A stretch of DNA of 64,000 nucleotides from Flavobacterium hydrocarbonoxydans (GCF_009789235.1 NZ_WSTB01000005.1:1-64000); one strand, 5' to 3'. Positions 53,752 through 62,547 are shown, numbered from the stretch's first letter. Notes: generated by a model from the letters alone, not told the origin. Numbers and translations: made by a program.

Positions 53752-53759
53752 CAAAATTA
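53752..53759 (-). promoter_or_regulatory. -7 box (TAATTTTG) of murQ
   Basis: The reverse complement of 53752-53759 fits TAnnTTTG and overlaps the alternative ATG at 53754, so it excludes that start. Confidence 0.5.
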
Positions 53760-53915
53760 ATCTTTTTTATTTCAATTTCGAAATTTAGAAGGCAAGTAGT
53801 TAAAAATTACAGTTCTTTTTTATAAAATGATTTTTTTAGATTAAGATTTGTTTAAACTTTATTGATTTTTCTTTAAATTTTATTTTTTTTATGTTGTCTT
53901 CTTAGTTCTTGTCAT

Positions 53916-54159
53916 GTCAAATTTGACATCAGGGACGTCAAGTTTGACGTCGGGAACGTCAAATTTGACATCTGAGACGTCAAATTTGGCATCGGGAACG
54001 TCAAATTTGGCATCGGGAACGTCAAATTTGGCATCGGGGATGTCAAGTTTGACATCGGGAACGTCAAATTTGACATCAGGAACGTCAAATTTGACATCAG
54101 GAACGTCAAATTTGGCATCAGGGACGTCAAATTTGGCATCAAGGACGTCAAATTTGGGG
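53916..54159. repeat. tandem array of 11 full + 1 partial 21-bp units, each with a palindrome
   Basis: Units begin at 53916 and every 21 bp to 54126, with a partial unit at 54147. The consensus is GTCAAATTTGRCATCRGGRAC. The core TCAAATTTGA is a perfect 10-bp palindrome in several units (variants TCAAGTTTGA and TCAAATTTGG in others). Because 21 is a multiple of 3, the array stays open in several frames. On the minus strand it would encode KFDVPDV/KFDVPDA heptads within a 102-residue frame (53889-54197). On the plus strand it would encode SNLTSGT repeats. Coding is possible but undecided; a DNA-binding array or minisatellite is at least as likely. Confidence 0.9.
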
Positions 54160-54240
54160 TTTTTGATACCTATCCAAAAAATCTTTGTCATATCCAAAAA
54201 TTAAAAATTAAACGAAATCGCTTAATTAATCCCAACAGAT

Positions 54241-54248
54241 TATATTTG
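54241..54248 (+). promoter_or_regulatory. -7 box (TATATTTG) of the first AraC gene
   Basis: An exact TAnnTTTG match, 19 bp before the ATG at 54268 and about 80 bp after the tandem array. Confidence 0.5.
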
Positions 54249-54267
54249 TTAAATATTAAACCGATAC

Positions 54268-55422
54268 ATGGATAAGTTACATTTTTTAGATGGTATTGCC
54301 AGGATTGCTGTTTTTGTTTGCTTATTGCTGGCCGTATTTGTATTCACAGTAAGAACCGAAAATAAATTGGCCAACAGATTATTTGGCTGCTTTATTGTTT
54401 TTTCGGCGATTGATTTCAGTGGTTTATTGGTTTTTGAATTTCCAAAGGAATTGGCGGCTTTAGAGATTATAAGAAGTACGATTTGTCTGCTCGAAATGCC
54501 TTTGATTTATCTCTATGTTTTAGCAGTTTGTTATTCTGATTTTAGATTAAAATGGAAACACCTTATCTATACGCTTCCTTTTATTGTAATGAATTTAGTT
54601 TTCATGCCGAGATTTTATTTGCAATCGGGTATTGAAAAAGAGCTCTTTATCGCAAATTACAGTCAAATGCCTGAAGTTTATTTTTTTCAGGTTTTAATCG
54701 AAGTACAATATTGGTTTTATATTATAAGTGTCTTTTTAATTTTAAAAAAGTACAGAAAAATTTACCTCGAAAACTATACAAATCCAAGTGCCTCCACCTA
54801 CAAATGGCTCTTTCAGATGAATTGTGTTTTTTTGATTATGCACTGTATTACAGCTTCAAAAAATGTATTGCGTTATACTGCTTCCAGAGAGATTTTCCTT
54901 TGGGGAAATGTGCTAATGGTAACCATGGCTTTGTCTGTAATTTGCTGGTTTGTCATGATGGCCCTTAATCATCCGGAACTTTTTAGAGGCATCAATTCTA
55001 AATTACAATTGACAAAAGATTTTCTTCCGCAGGAAAATGGTCTTACAAACGATACAATATCCCAACAGGATGAAGCGATTACTTCTCAGATTTCAATGTT
55101 AAAAAAATACATGGCAGAAAAACAACCTTTTCTGGATCCGTCACTTACTATTCAGGAATTGGCCAACCAGATTGATGTTCCGGTTCGGGATTTATCAATT
55201 TTGATCAATCATCATATGAAGCAGCATTTTTTTGATTTTGTAAATGAATACCGCATTCAAAAAGCGATGGGTATTTTGAAAGATCAGTCTAAAAGTCAGC
55301 TTACAGTTTTAGAAATTCTGTACGAAGTAGGTTTTAATTCGAAATCATCTTTTAATACTTCTTTTAAAAAACATACTAATCTAACGCCTACAGCTTACCG
55401 CAACACTTTAATAAAAAACTAA
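54268..55422 (+). CDS. membrane-anchored AraC-type regulator, paralogue 1
   Basis: 384 residues. Seven hydrophobic segments span about 5-240 (for example ICLLEMPLIYLYVLAVCYSDF, VMVTMALSVICWFVMMALNHPELFRG). An AraC/XylS DNA-binding domain follows at about 285-384: DPSLTIQELANQIDVPVRDLSILINHHM and LTVLEILYEVGFNSKSSFNTSFKKHTNLTPTAYR. The 7-helix + AraC layout is known in Bacteroidota as a membrane-bound one-component regulator; the signal is unknown. It is joined to its paralogue with no gap (TAA then ATG). Confidence 0.88.
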   Translation: MDKLHFLDGIARIAVFVCLLLAVFVFTVRTENKLANRLFGCFIVFSAIDFSGLLVFEFPKELAALEIIRSTICLLEMPLIYLYVLAVCYSDFRLKWKHLIYTLPFIVMNLVFMPRFYLQSGIEKELFIANYSQMPEVYFFQVLIEVQYWFYIISVFLILKKYRKIYLENYTNPSASTYKWLFQMNCVFLIMHCITASKNVLRYTASREIFLWGNVLMVTMALSVICWFVMMALNHPELFRGINSKLQLTKDFLPQENGLTNDTISQQDEAITSQISMLKKYMAEKQPFLDPSLTIQELANQIDVPVRDLSILINHHMKQHFFDFVNEYRIQKAMGILKDQSKSQLTVLEILYEVGFNSKSSFNTSFKKHTNLTPTAYRNTLIKN

Positions 55423-56571
55423 ATGAATATAGACAGCTTTTTAAATATCCTGAGCGGGATGTCGGTTTTTGTTTCCTTATTAATGGCCTTTTTTTTACTC
55501 ACTGTAAAAACCGAAAATAAATTGGCAAACCGTCTATTTGCTTCTTATTTGGTAGTTTTTGCAATTGACATTATTGGTATTTTTATTGGTGAATCTTTCA
55601 TTAAAAGCCATTTGAATCTAGAATTTTTCAGATGGACTATTTGCGCTTTGATAATTCCTCTTTTTTATTTGTATATCGTTTCCGTTTGTTTTACTGATTT
55701 CAGACTGAAAACCAAACATCTGCTTCACGCAGTTCCTTTTGTAGTAATCAATGTAGTTTTTGCCTTCAGGCTTTACTTTTTGAACGATGCACAAAAAATG
55801 CAGTTTTATAACCATCGCAGTCAATATCCTGAATTGTATGATTTCCAGGTGATGTTGGCTATACAAATTATAGTGTATAGTATTGGAGTATTTCAGGTTT
55901 TAAAAAAGTACAGAGAAATATACCAGGAAAATTATACCAATCCTAAAACTTCTATTTTCAAATGGTTATTTCAAATATCGACCGGGCTCTTTATTTTGTA
56001 TTATTTATCTATAGCCAAGAATGTTGTAAGATATACAGAAATTGAGGCATTATGGATTTGGGCAAATGTTTTTATGCAGATTCTGGTGCTAATTGTAACC
56101 TGTTGGTTTGTACTAAAAGCGTTGAACTATCCTGAACTTTTTCGTGGTATCGATTCCAGATTGCAGTTGGCCAGAGATATTCTTCCTCAGGAAAATCAAA
56201 ATTTTGCCAAAACAAAAGTGAATCAGAGTGAGGAAATTAGCACTCAAATTTCAGTTTTGAAACAATATATGGCAGCCAAAGAACCTTTTCTTGATCCGTC
56301 GCTAACGATTCAGGAACTTTCGAACCAGATTGAAATTCCGGTTCGGGATCTGTCTGTTTTAATCAATCATCATATCAATCAGCATTTTTTTGATTTTGTA
56401 AATGAATATCGCATTCAAAAAGCCATGCATATTTTGAAAGATCCTTTAAAAAGTGATTTGACAGTTTTAGAAATTCTGTATGAAGTAGGTTTTAATTCGA
56501 AATCCTCTTTTAATACTTCTTTTAAAAAATATACTAATTTAACGCCTACAGCTTACCGAAACGCTTCATAA
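55423..56571 (+). CDS. membrane-anchored AraC-type regulator, paralogue 2
   Basis: 382 residues, colinear with the preceding protein. The DNA-binding domains are almost identical (NEYRIQKAM.ILKD, LTVLEILYEVGFNSKSSFNTSFKK.TNLTPTAYRN), while the membrane halves are more divergent. This is a tandem duplication in which sensing has drifted but target recognition has probably been kept. Its stop lies 156 bp before the outer-membrane receptor gene, the likely target. Confidence 0.88.
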   Translation: MNIDSFLNILSGMSVFVSLLMAFFLLTVKTENKLANRLFASYLVVFAIDIIGIFIGESFIKSHLNLEFFRWTICALIIPLFYLYIVSVCFTDFRLKTKHLLHAVPFVVINVVFAFRLYFLNDAQKMQFYNHRSQYPELYDFQVMLAIQIIVYSIGVFQVLKKYREIYQENYTNPKTSIFKWLFQISTGLFILYYLSIAKNVVRYTEIEALWIWANVFMQILVLIVTCWFVLKALNYPELFRGIDSRLQLARDILPQENQNFAKTKVNQSEEISTQISVLKQYMAAKEPFLDPSLTIQELSNQIEIPVRDLSVLINHHINQHFFDFVNEYRIQKAMHILKDPLKSDLTVLEILYEVGFNSKSSFNTSFKKYTNLTPTAYRNAS

Positions 56572-56607
56572 TTAGCGTTTTGTAAAAAGTCGTACGTCAC
56601 ACCCAAT

Positions 56608-56652
56608 AAAGTCGAACCAATTTCCTAAACAGAAATTGGTTCGACTTTTTTT
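56608..56652 (+). terminator. strong terminator after the AraC pair
   Basis: A perfect 17-bp stem (56608-56624 and 56632-56648, core gtcgaaccaatttc) followed by a T-run. It separates the regulators' transcript from the receptor gene. Confidence 0.88.
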
Positions 56653-56727
56653 TGTCGGTCGCGTATCGGAAATTTCTAAGGCAACTTTGCTTCAAATTAA
56701 TCGAAACAAGTTTTAAAATTAGAAATC

Positions 56728-59109
56728 ATGAAAAAAGCAAACCTCCTTATCTTTTTATTATTGCCTTTATTTTGTTTGGCACAATCATTTAAATTAAAAG
56801 GAAAAATAGCAAGCGAAACAACTCCATTAGAATGGGCTGATGTTTCCATATCCAATTCAGAAGGAAAAATTATCGACGGAACTACCTCTAAACAAGAGGG
56901 CAGTTTTGAAATCACTATTAAAAAAGGTTCTTATAAAATTGGAATCAGCCTTTTAGGATTTACAGATTATGAAAAAGAATTTACAATAGAAAATGATACG
57001 GATTTAGGAACCCTCATTTTAAAAGAAAACACAACCAATTTGACAGAAGTTGTCATTCAATCGAGAAAAAATACGATCGAACAAAAAATAGACCGTCTGG
57101 TTTATAATCCTGAAAATAATGTAACAACGGCTGGGGGTGATGCTTTGAGTGCGATCAATACAGCGCCGGGAGTTGTAGTACAAAATAATGCGATCAATAT
57201 ATTAGGAAAAGGAACTTCCCGTGTTATGATTGATGGAAGAATGATTGAATTAACGGGCGAAGAGCTTAATAATTTCCTGAAATCTATTTCGGCAAGTGAT
57301 ATTAAGAATATCGAAATCATAAGCAACCCTCCAGCAAAATATGAAGCCGAAGGAGCTGGCGGACTGATTAATATTGTGATGAAAAAAGGCGCTCGTGATT
57401 CCTGGAAAAATACCACCACAGCATCGTATGACCAAAATAAATATGGAATTTATGCTTTAAGAAATAATTTCTTTTACAATAAAAATAAGTTTCGATTTTC
57501 GGCCAGTGTAAACGGAAAAGCGGGTTATAGAAATATTACGGAAGCTCTGGATATGTACTTTGCTGAAGGACCTTCGAAAATGAAGGCAGAAACGAAATTA
57601 AATGAAGAAAACGTATCGGGAAAAATAGCTTTGGATTATGATTTTTCAGAAAAAACAACCTTGGGTTTTCAAATTTTGAAAGATAAAAGCAATCCTGATT
57701 TTGACTCGGATATCAGAATTGATAATTATAATGCTCAGAATAAATTAAACAATTATATCATAAATGAGAGTTTTTTAGACCGAAAAACAGATAACCAGAC
57801 TTATAATTTACATTTAATTACAAAACTGGATTCGCTAAACCGTAAAGTATCATTTGATGTAGATTACTTTGATTATAACTCAAAATTCGACAGAGATTTT
57901 ATAGCAAACAATTATGCAGCAGATGGAAGTTTTGTGGATGTAAATCAGTCAGGACGCAATCTTTCGAATCAGGATATTGATAATTTAAGTTTTAAGGCCG
58001 ATATGGAACATCCGCTTGAAGCAATAAACTTATCTTATGGAGCGAAAGTAAGTTTTACAAACAGTAAAAGTGATGTGGTTTTTTATAATACTATTACCGG
58101 AACTCCGGAATTGGATGCCAATCAAACCAACCAGTTTAAATACACCGAAAATAATCAGGCGGTTTATATTAGTGGAGACAAAAAGATTAACGAAAAATGG
58201 AATTTTAAATTAGGATTGCGATTAGAAAATACGCAGACAAAAGGTTTTTCTGAGACTTTGAATCAGGAGACTCAAAACAATTATTTTAAATTATTTCCAA
58301 CCTTTTATACTTCTTATCATAAAAATGAAAATAACAGTTTTAGTTTGAATTATGGAAGAAGAATCCGCAGACCTAATTTTTCTTTGTTGAATCCGTTTAG
58401 AGTTTATATCAGCAGTAATAGTTATTCAGAAGGAAATCCTTTTTTGAAACCTTCTTTTAGCGACAATTTTGAATTTGCACATACTTATAAAGAGATTTTG
58501 AAAACCAGCATTTTCTTAAATTCGATTACAGATGGTTATGGCGTAATTTTTACAGCAAATCCGGAAACACTGACACAAATTGTATCGAGAGAAAATTATT
58601 TTAAAGGGATTAATTATGGAATTGGAGAAACATATTCGGCCAATTTTGCAGACTGGTGGCAAAGTGAGAACTCGTTGTATTTTTTAGGTTCAGATATTAA
58701 GTTTATAAAAGATATCAATGCAACACCTGTAAATGGTCTTCAGGTAGATTTTTCGACAAACAATACCTTTTCATTAGGCAAAGCAACCAAATTGCAAATA
58801 GATTTTAACTATACGACGCCTTATAAAAGCGGTTTGTATGATACAGGATATGCAGCAAGTCTGAATATTGGTTTTAAACAGGATTTGTTAAACAAAGCAA
58901 TGCAGGTTTCTGTTTTAGTGAATGATATTTTTAATACGTCTTATCTAAAAGAGGATGTTTCGATTGTAAACAATGTAAGGCAAGTTTACAGTCAGAATGA
59001 AAGCAACCGATTTGCCCGTTTGTCTGTTGTTTATAATTTTGGAAACAAAAAAATCAATGTCAGTCAACGTAATTTTGGAAATGAAGAGGAGAAAAACAGA
59101 GCCCGATAA
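56728..59109 (+). CDS. outer-membrane TonB-type receptor (OMP_b-brl_3 family)
   Basis: 793 residues. A signal peptide (MKKANLLIFLLLPLFCLAQ) precedes a CarboxypepD_reg domain (about 20-100), a short plug (about 115-220, with VVQNNAINILGKGTSRVMIDGRMIELTGEELNNFLKSI and IEIISNPPAKYEAEGAGGLINIVMKKG) and a barrel of the 'outer membrane beta-barrel family protein' type. The segment NYGRRIRRPNFSLLNPFRVY is typical. The C-terminus ends in a polar tail (NFGNEEEKNRAR) rather than Phe. Such receptors often respond to peptides or copper; here the ligand is unknown. It is probably controlled by the AraC pair upstream. Confidence 0.88.
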   Translation: MKKANLLIFLLLPLFCLAQSFKLKGKIASETTPLEWADVSISNSEGKIIDGTTSKQEGSFEITIKKGSYKIGISLLGFTDYEKEFTIENDTDLGTLILKENTTNLTEVVIQSRKNTIEQKIDRLVYNPENNVTTAGGDALSAINTAPGVVVQNNAINILGKGTSRVMIDGRMIELTGEELNNFLKSISASDIKNIEIISNPPAKYEAEGAGGLINIVMKKGARDSWKNTTTASYDQNKYGIYALRNNFFYNKNKFRFSASVNGKAGYRNITEALDMYFAEGPSKMKAETKLNEENVSGKIALDYDFSEKTTLGFQILKDKSNPDFDSDIRIDNYNAQNKLNNYIINESFLDRKTDNQTYNLHLITKLDSLNRKVSFDVDYFDYNSKFDRDFIANNYAADGSFVDVNQSGRNLSNQDIDNLSFKADMEHPLEAINLSYGAKVSFTNSKSDVVFYNTITGTPELDANQTNQFKYTENNQAVYISGDKKINEKWNFKLGLRLENTQTKGFSETLNQETQNNYFKLFPTFYTSYHKNENNSFSLNYGRRIRRPNFSLLNPFRVYISSNSYSEGNPFLKPSFSDNFEFAHTYKEILKTSIFLNSITDGYGVIFTANPETLTQIVSRENYFKGINYGIGETYSANFADWWQSENSLYFLGSDIKFIKDINATPVNGLQVDFSTNNTFSLGKATKLQIDFNYTTPYKSGLYDTGYAASLNIGFKQDLLNKAMQVSVLVNDIFNTSYLKEDVSIVNNVRQVYSQNESNRFARLSVVYNFGNKKINVSQRNFGNEEEKNRAR

Positions 59110-59149
59110 TTAGTCAATTAGTCAATTAGAGAATTAGATAATTGTATAT

Positions 59150-59187
59150 CCTAACAGGTTTTTAAAACCTGTTAGGTATTTTTTTTT
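59150..59187 (+). terminator. terminator of the outer-membrane receptor gene (CCTAACAGGTTT stem)
   Basis: Arms cctaacaggttt (59150-59161) and aaacctgttagg (59165-59176), then a T-run. Same stem family as 52520. Confidence 0.85.
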
Positions 59188-59195
59188 AAGTCAGT

Positions 59196-59318
59196 TTTTT
59201 GCGCGTGAGGGATAGAGCTAAGCTACCGAAGTAGCAGTGAAAGCCCGACCCCATCCTGATAAAAGGGCGTATAACCGCAAAGTTTGTTTGCCCTTTTGTC
59301 GGGATGGGGTCACGCCCT
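59196..59318. repeat. structured palindromic element downstream of the receptor gene
   Basis: 22-bp arms 59247-59268 (gaccccatcctgataaaagg..) and 59290-59311 with two mismatches pair across a 21-base loop. Before them, gctaccgaagtagc (59223-59236) forms a smaller hairpin. 'gcgtgaggg' at the left and 'cacgccctg' at the right frame the whole. Non-coding; probably a dispersed Flavobacterium repeat, present once here. Confidence 0.65.
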
Positions 59319-59320
59319 GA

Positions 59321-59989
59321 TTATAATAAATAGGCTAGAAATATTCCGAGAACAATCATGGAAACTTTGGCCACATTGAATTTATGGCCTTCGCTGCTTT
59401 CGAAAATGATCGTGGATGAGATGTGGAATAAGATACCAATTACGATTGCGGTTATTTGCGTGTAATATTGGTTTAAAAACGGTAAAAAGTCTGATGCTAC
59501 TGTGCCGAGTGGTGTCATAATCGCAAAAACGAGCATGAAGGCAAAAATGGCTTTTTTGTTTAAACTGGCGTTGATGAAAAACGTGGTTAGAATCACGGCT
59601 ATGGGCAAGTGATGAATGGCAATTCCGATGGCAAGACCCTGATGATGTCCTACCGGGAAGCCTTCTAAAAAGGCGTGAATACACAAACTGATGAAAAGCA
59701 ACCACGGAATCTGAGACATTTTTGCATGTCCGTGAACGTGCCCGTGTTCGGCTCCTTTTGAGAAAAATTCTAAAATGATCTGGAATAAAATTCCGATCAT
59801 AATAAAGAGTCCAATTTTATGATCGTGCGCTGCATAAACCTCCGGTAAAAGGTGCATTACGGTAAGCGATAATAGAAAAGAACCGCTAAAAGCCAGTAAC
59901 AATTTTAATTTGGTTTTGTTTTTAGGTTTTAAAAACAAAGCGATCAAATATCCTATAAGTACTGAAAATAAGGGTAATAAATAATTCAT
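59321..59989 (-). CDS. ZIP family divalent metal transporter
   Basis: 222 residues, eight hydrophobic segments. The metal pathway motifs are present: HAFLEGFPVG in helix IV and IGIAIHHLPIAVIL in helix V. A His-rich loop (GAEHGHVHGHAKM) precedes helix IV. It probably imports Zn(II) or a similar ion. It is the only metal transporter in the window and converges on the structured element. Confidence 0.9.
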   Translation of the reverse strand: MNYLLPLFSVLIGYLIALFLKPKNKTKLKLLLAFSGSFLLSLTVMHLLPEVYAAHDHKIGLFIMIGILFQIILEFFSKGAEHGHVHGHAKMSQIPWLLFISLCIHAFLEGFPVGHHQGLAIGIAIHHLPIAVILTTFFINASLNKKAIFAFMLVFAIMTPLGTVASDFLPFLNQYYTQITAIVIGILFHISSTIIFESSEGHKFNVAKVSMIVLGIFLAYLL

Positions 59990-60040
59990 TTGAAACCTTA
60001 TATTAATTTTTTAAATCGAATTTTAAGAAAAAAGTTAAGC

Positions 60041-60805
60041 TTATTTAAAAATCATGATCAATCGTTCGCTTTCGGTTTTGTGGAATTTTTTGAGTTTGTA
60101 ATCGCCAAAAATGTCCAAAAGATAGATGCCTGCTTCCTCCATTAATTCCTGAAAATCAGCCAGAGTTAATGCTTTTACTTTTTCGGTAAAATGATAATGA
60201 TGGCCTTTGTCTTCAAAATCAATTTCCTTAAAAATATGTCCGTCCTGAACGTACCTTTTGATTTTAAAATCGATGTTGTCAACTGTTTTTACTTCTTCGG
60301 GAACCAACGTTTCGATTACCTGCGCGACATTCATAAAATCGATTACGGCAAAACCATATTCGGATAAGCTTTCTTTGATGGCTTTTAGGGTTGTTAGGTT
60401 GTCATCGTCATTTTCGAAATAACCAAAACTGGTAAAGAGATTGAAGATAGCATCAAACTTTTCTTCGAAAGGCTCGCGCATATCGTGCACTTTAAAATGC
60501 AGGGTTTCGTTGTTGTTTTTGCTGGCTTCAGCGATACTGTTTTCAGATAAATCGGCTCCTAAGACGTTGAATCCTAATTGGTTTAAGTAAATAGAATGAC
60601 GGCCTTTTCCGCAAGCTAAGTCCAAAACTTTTGCTTTTTCGGGCAGGTTGAGATAATGGGTAATATTATCCATAAAAATCTGAGCCTCGCGGTAGTTTCT
60701 ATCTTTATAAAGAATGTGATAATACGGGGTATCAAACCATGAGGTAAACCAATTTTCGGTATTACGTTCGGGATTTGGTGTAGAGGAGTTCGGTGCTTCA
60801 GACAT
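60041..60805 (-). CDS. class I SAM-dependent methyltransferase
   Basis: 254 residues. SAM-binding motif I is VLDLACGKGRHSIYLNQLGF, with LGADLSENSIAEA (acidic loop) and FDAIFNLFTSFGYF following. The N-terminal WFTSWFDTPYYHILYKDRNYREAQ is a signature of an uncharacterised bacterial methyltransferase group (small-molecule type). Substrate is unknown. Confidence 0.85.
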   Translation of the reverse strand: MSEAPNSSTPNPERNTENWFTSWFDTPYYHILYKDRNYREAQIFMDNITHYLNLPEKAKVLDLACGKGRHSIYLNQLGFNVLGADLSENSIAEASKNNNETLHFKVHDMREPFEEKFDAIFNLFTSFGYFENDDDNLTTLKAIKESLSEYGFAVIDFMNVAQVIETLVPEEVKTVDNIDFKIKRYVQDGHIFKEIDFEDKGHHYHFTEKVKALTLADFQELMEEAGIYLLDIFGDYKLKKFHKTESERLIMIFK

Positions 60806-60835
60806 TTATTCTATTTCAATTAATTCAAAGTCCGG

Positions 60836-60854
60836 CAAATTTAGTGTATTTTTG
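60836..60854. promoter_or_regulatory. two divergent -7 boxes 3 bp apart
   Basis: TAAATTTG on the minus strand (60836-60843) faces the methyltransferase. TATTTTTG on the plus strand (60847-60854) faces the THUMP gene. The geometry matches the ferredoxin/acyl-CoA-reductase pair. Good -33 elements are not seen. Confidence 0.4.
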
Positions 60855-60935
60855 CCAAAAAATTACTATTTAACGAGGATACCTATAAAGAATCAGGTTA
60901 GGTAGATTGGGATTTTTTTTATAACAAAAATAAAA

Positions 60936-62099
60936 ATGGAAGAAAATTTTAGAATGATTGCCAAATGTTTTTTTGGCTTCGAAGAAATATTAGAGGCAGA
61001 ATTGAAAGCATTAGGCGCTCAGGATGTTGAGAAAGGCGTAAGGATGGTAAGCTTTAAAGGGGATAAAGGTTTTATGTACAAAGCCAATTTATCGTTGCGT
61101 ACTGCCTTAAAAGTGTTAAAACCAATTTACTCTTTTAGAGCTAATAATGAACAGGCGTTATACAAAGGAATTTCGGGTGTAAACTGGTCTAAATTATTGA
61201 ATGCCAACCAGACTTTTGTAATTGATGCGACTGTGCACTCTACTTATTTTAACCATTCGGAGTTTGTTTCTCAAAAATGTAAAGATGCGATTGTAGATCA
61301 GTTTAGAGAAAGAACAGGACAGCGTCCGAGCATTGATAAAGCTTTTCCGGATTTACGAATCAACATTCATATTGATAAAGACCAGGTTTCGGTAGCACTG
61401 GATACTTCAGGAAATTCGCTGCACCAGCGTGGTTACAGAACCGCAACGAATATTGCGCCAATCAACGAAGTTCTGGCAGCAGGAATTTTATTGTTGTCGG
61501 GTTGGGAAGGGCAAAGTCACTTTTTGGACCCAATGTGTGGTTCAGGAACATTCCTTGCTGAAGCAGCAATGATTGCCTGTAATATTCCGGCAAACATTAA
61601 CCGTAAAGAATTTGCTTTCGAAAAGTGGAAAGACTGGGACAATGATTTATTCGATCAGATTGTAAACAGTCTGATGAAAAAAACAAAGGAATTTCATTAT
61701 ACAATAAAAGGTTTTGATAAAGCGCCAAGTGCTGTAAACAAAGCCAAAGACAATATTAAAAACGCCAATCTTGATGATTATGTAACTATTTCTGAGGATA
61801 ACTTTTTTGATACTGAAAAAGCAGTAGAAGGAAAGCTGCACATGGTTTTTAATCCGCCTTATGATGAGCGTCTGGATATTCATATGGAAGAATTCTACAA
61901 AAATATTGGTGATACTTTAAAGAAAAGCTACCCGGGAACAAACGCCTGGTTCATAACAGCCAATCTGGAAGCTCTAAAGTTTGTGGGATTAAAACCGTCA
62001 AGAAAAATTAAACTTTTTAATGCAAGTCTTGAAGCACGTTTGGTAAAATACGAAATGTACGAAGGAAGTAAGAGAACGAAATTTCAGGTTAACGAATAA
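60936..62099 (+). CDS. THUMP-domain class I SAM-dependent RNA methyltransferase (RlmL-N-like)
   Basis: 387 residues. A THUMP domain (about 40-165) precedes a Rossmann methyltransferase with LDPMCGSGTFLAEAAMIA (SAM-binding) and FNPPYDERLD, the NPPY motif of N2-guanine/N6-adenine enzymes. It resembles the first half of RlmL (m2G2445 in E. coli), without the RlmK half, and is common in Bacteroidota in this stand-alone form. It probably modifies 23S rRNA. Confidence 0.9.
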   Translation: MEENFRMIAKCFFGFEEILEAELKALGAQDVEKGVRMVSFKGDKGFMYKANLSLRTALKVLKPIYSFRANNEQALYKGISGVNWSKLLNANQTFVIDATVHSTYFNHSEFVSQKCKDAIVDQFRERTGQRPSIDKAFPDLRINIHIDKDQVSVALDTSGNSLHQRGYRTATNIAPINEVLAAGILLLSGWEGQSHFLDPMCGSGTFLAEAAMIACNIPANINRKEFAFEKWKDWDNDLFDQIVNSLMKKTKEFHYTIKGFDKAPSAVNKAKDNIKNANLDDYVTISEDNFFDTEKAVEGKLHMVFNPPYDERLDIHMEEFYKNIGDTLKKSYPGTNAWFITANLEALKFVGLKPSRKIKLFNASLEARLVKYEMYEGSKRTKFQVNE

Positions 62100-62105
62100 T
62101 AGTTG

Positions 62106-62162
62106 CAAAGGTTCAGAGGTTCAAAGCGACAAAGGTTTTTTCTTTGTACCTCTGAACCTTTG
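62106..62162. repeat. 15-bp inverted repeat (caaaggttcagaggt)
   Basis: Arms 62106-62120 and 62148-62162 are perfect complements around 27 bases of similar 'ttcaaag' sequence, in the short gap before the small membrane-protein gene. It may act as a terminator for the THUMP gene. Confidence 0.6.
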
Positions 62163-62192
62163 TAACTTTGAACCTTAAAAAAAAGAAGAAAA

Positions 62193-62429
62193 ATGACAAA
62201 ACTACAAGTAAGAGCTTTTTTATATCAATTAGGATGTTTCGCTATTTTATTTATTCTAGGGAGATATCTGGTAGCGAATTATACTCATTTAACCGGAATT
62301 TGGATTCCGTTGACAGCATTTATTGTGGGAACTTTGATTTCGCCTAAATTTCAGGCTGTAAAAACAAAAGACGGCGAAAAACTGTTTATGAAATGGATTT
62401 TTATAAAAGGAATTAGAGAAATAGGGTAG
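62193..62429 (+). CDS. small membrane protein, conserved hypothetical
   Basis: 78 residues with two hydrophobic helices (about 9-25 and 34-50) and a basic C-terminus (FMKWIFIKGIREIG). No known family. The start is preceded by an A-rich leader. A downstream terminator follows. Confidence 0.7.
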   Translation: MTKLQVRAFLYQLGCFAILFILGRYLVANYTHLTGIWIPLTAFIVGTLISPKFQAVKTKDGEKLFMKWIFIKGIREIG

Positions 62430-62477
62430 TTTTTGAAGCTACTAAGTTGCTAAGGGACTAAGTCTCTAAGGCAAAAT

Positions 62478-62530
62478 AAAAGCCACGAATTCACGAATTA
62501 AAACTAATAATTCGTGAATTCGTGGCTTTT
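62478..62530. terminator. bidirectional terminator (CCACGAATTCACGAATTA stem)
   Basis: A perfect 23-bp stem (62478-62500 and 62508-62530) flanked by an A-run and a T-run, between convergent genes. Same family as 44374-44435. Confidence 0.88.
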
Positions 62531-62547
62531 TTATTCGGTATAAAAAA

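Larger units (their letters stand above)
53728..54267. other. 540-bp gap with promoter, AT-rich tract and 21-bp repeat array
   Basis: From left: the murQ -7 box (53752-53759), about 150 bp of very AT-rich sequence, the tandem array (53916-54159), and the AraC gene's -7 box (54241-54248). No gene is supported with confidence. Confidence 0.65.

Noticed and set aside
53916..54159. CRISPR array
   Set aside because: Units are contiguous with no unique spacers, and no cas genes are nearby.
53889..54204. Overlapping open frames on both strands across the tandem array (KFDVPDV and SNLTSGT repeats)
   Set aside because: A 21-bp repeat is open in several frames by construction. The minus frame (53889-54197) has unique ends and remains possible, but nothing in the sequence decides, so it is described under the repeat rather than called as a gene.
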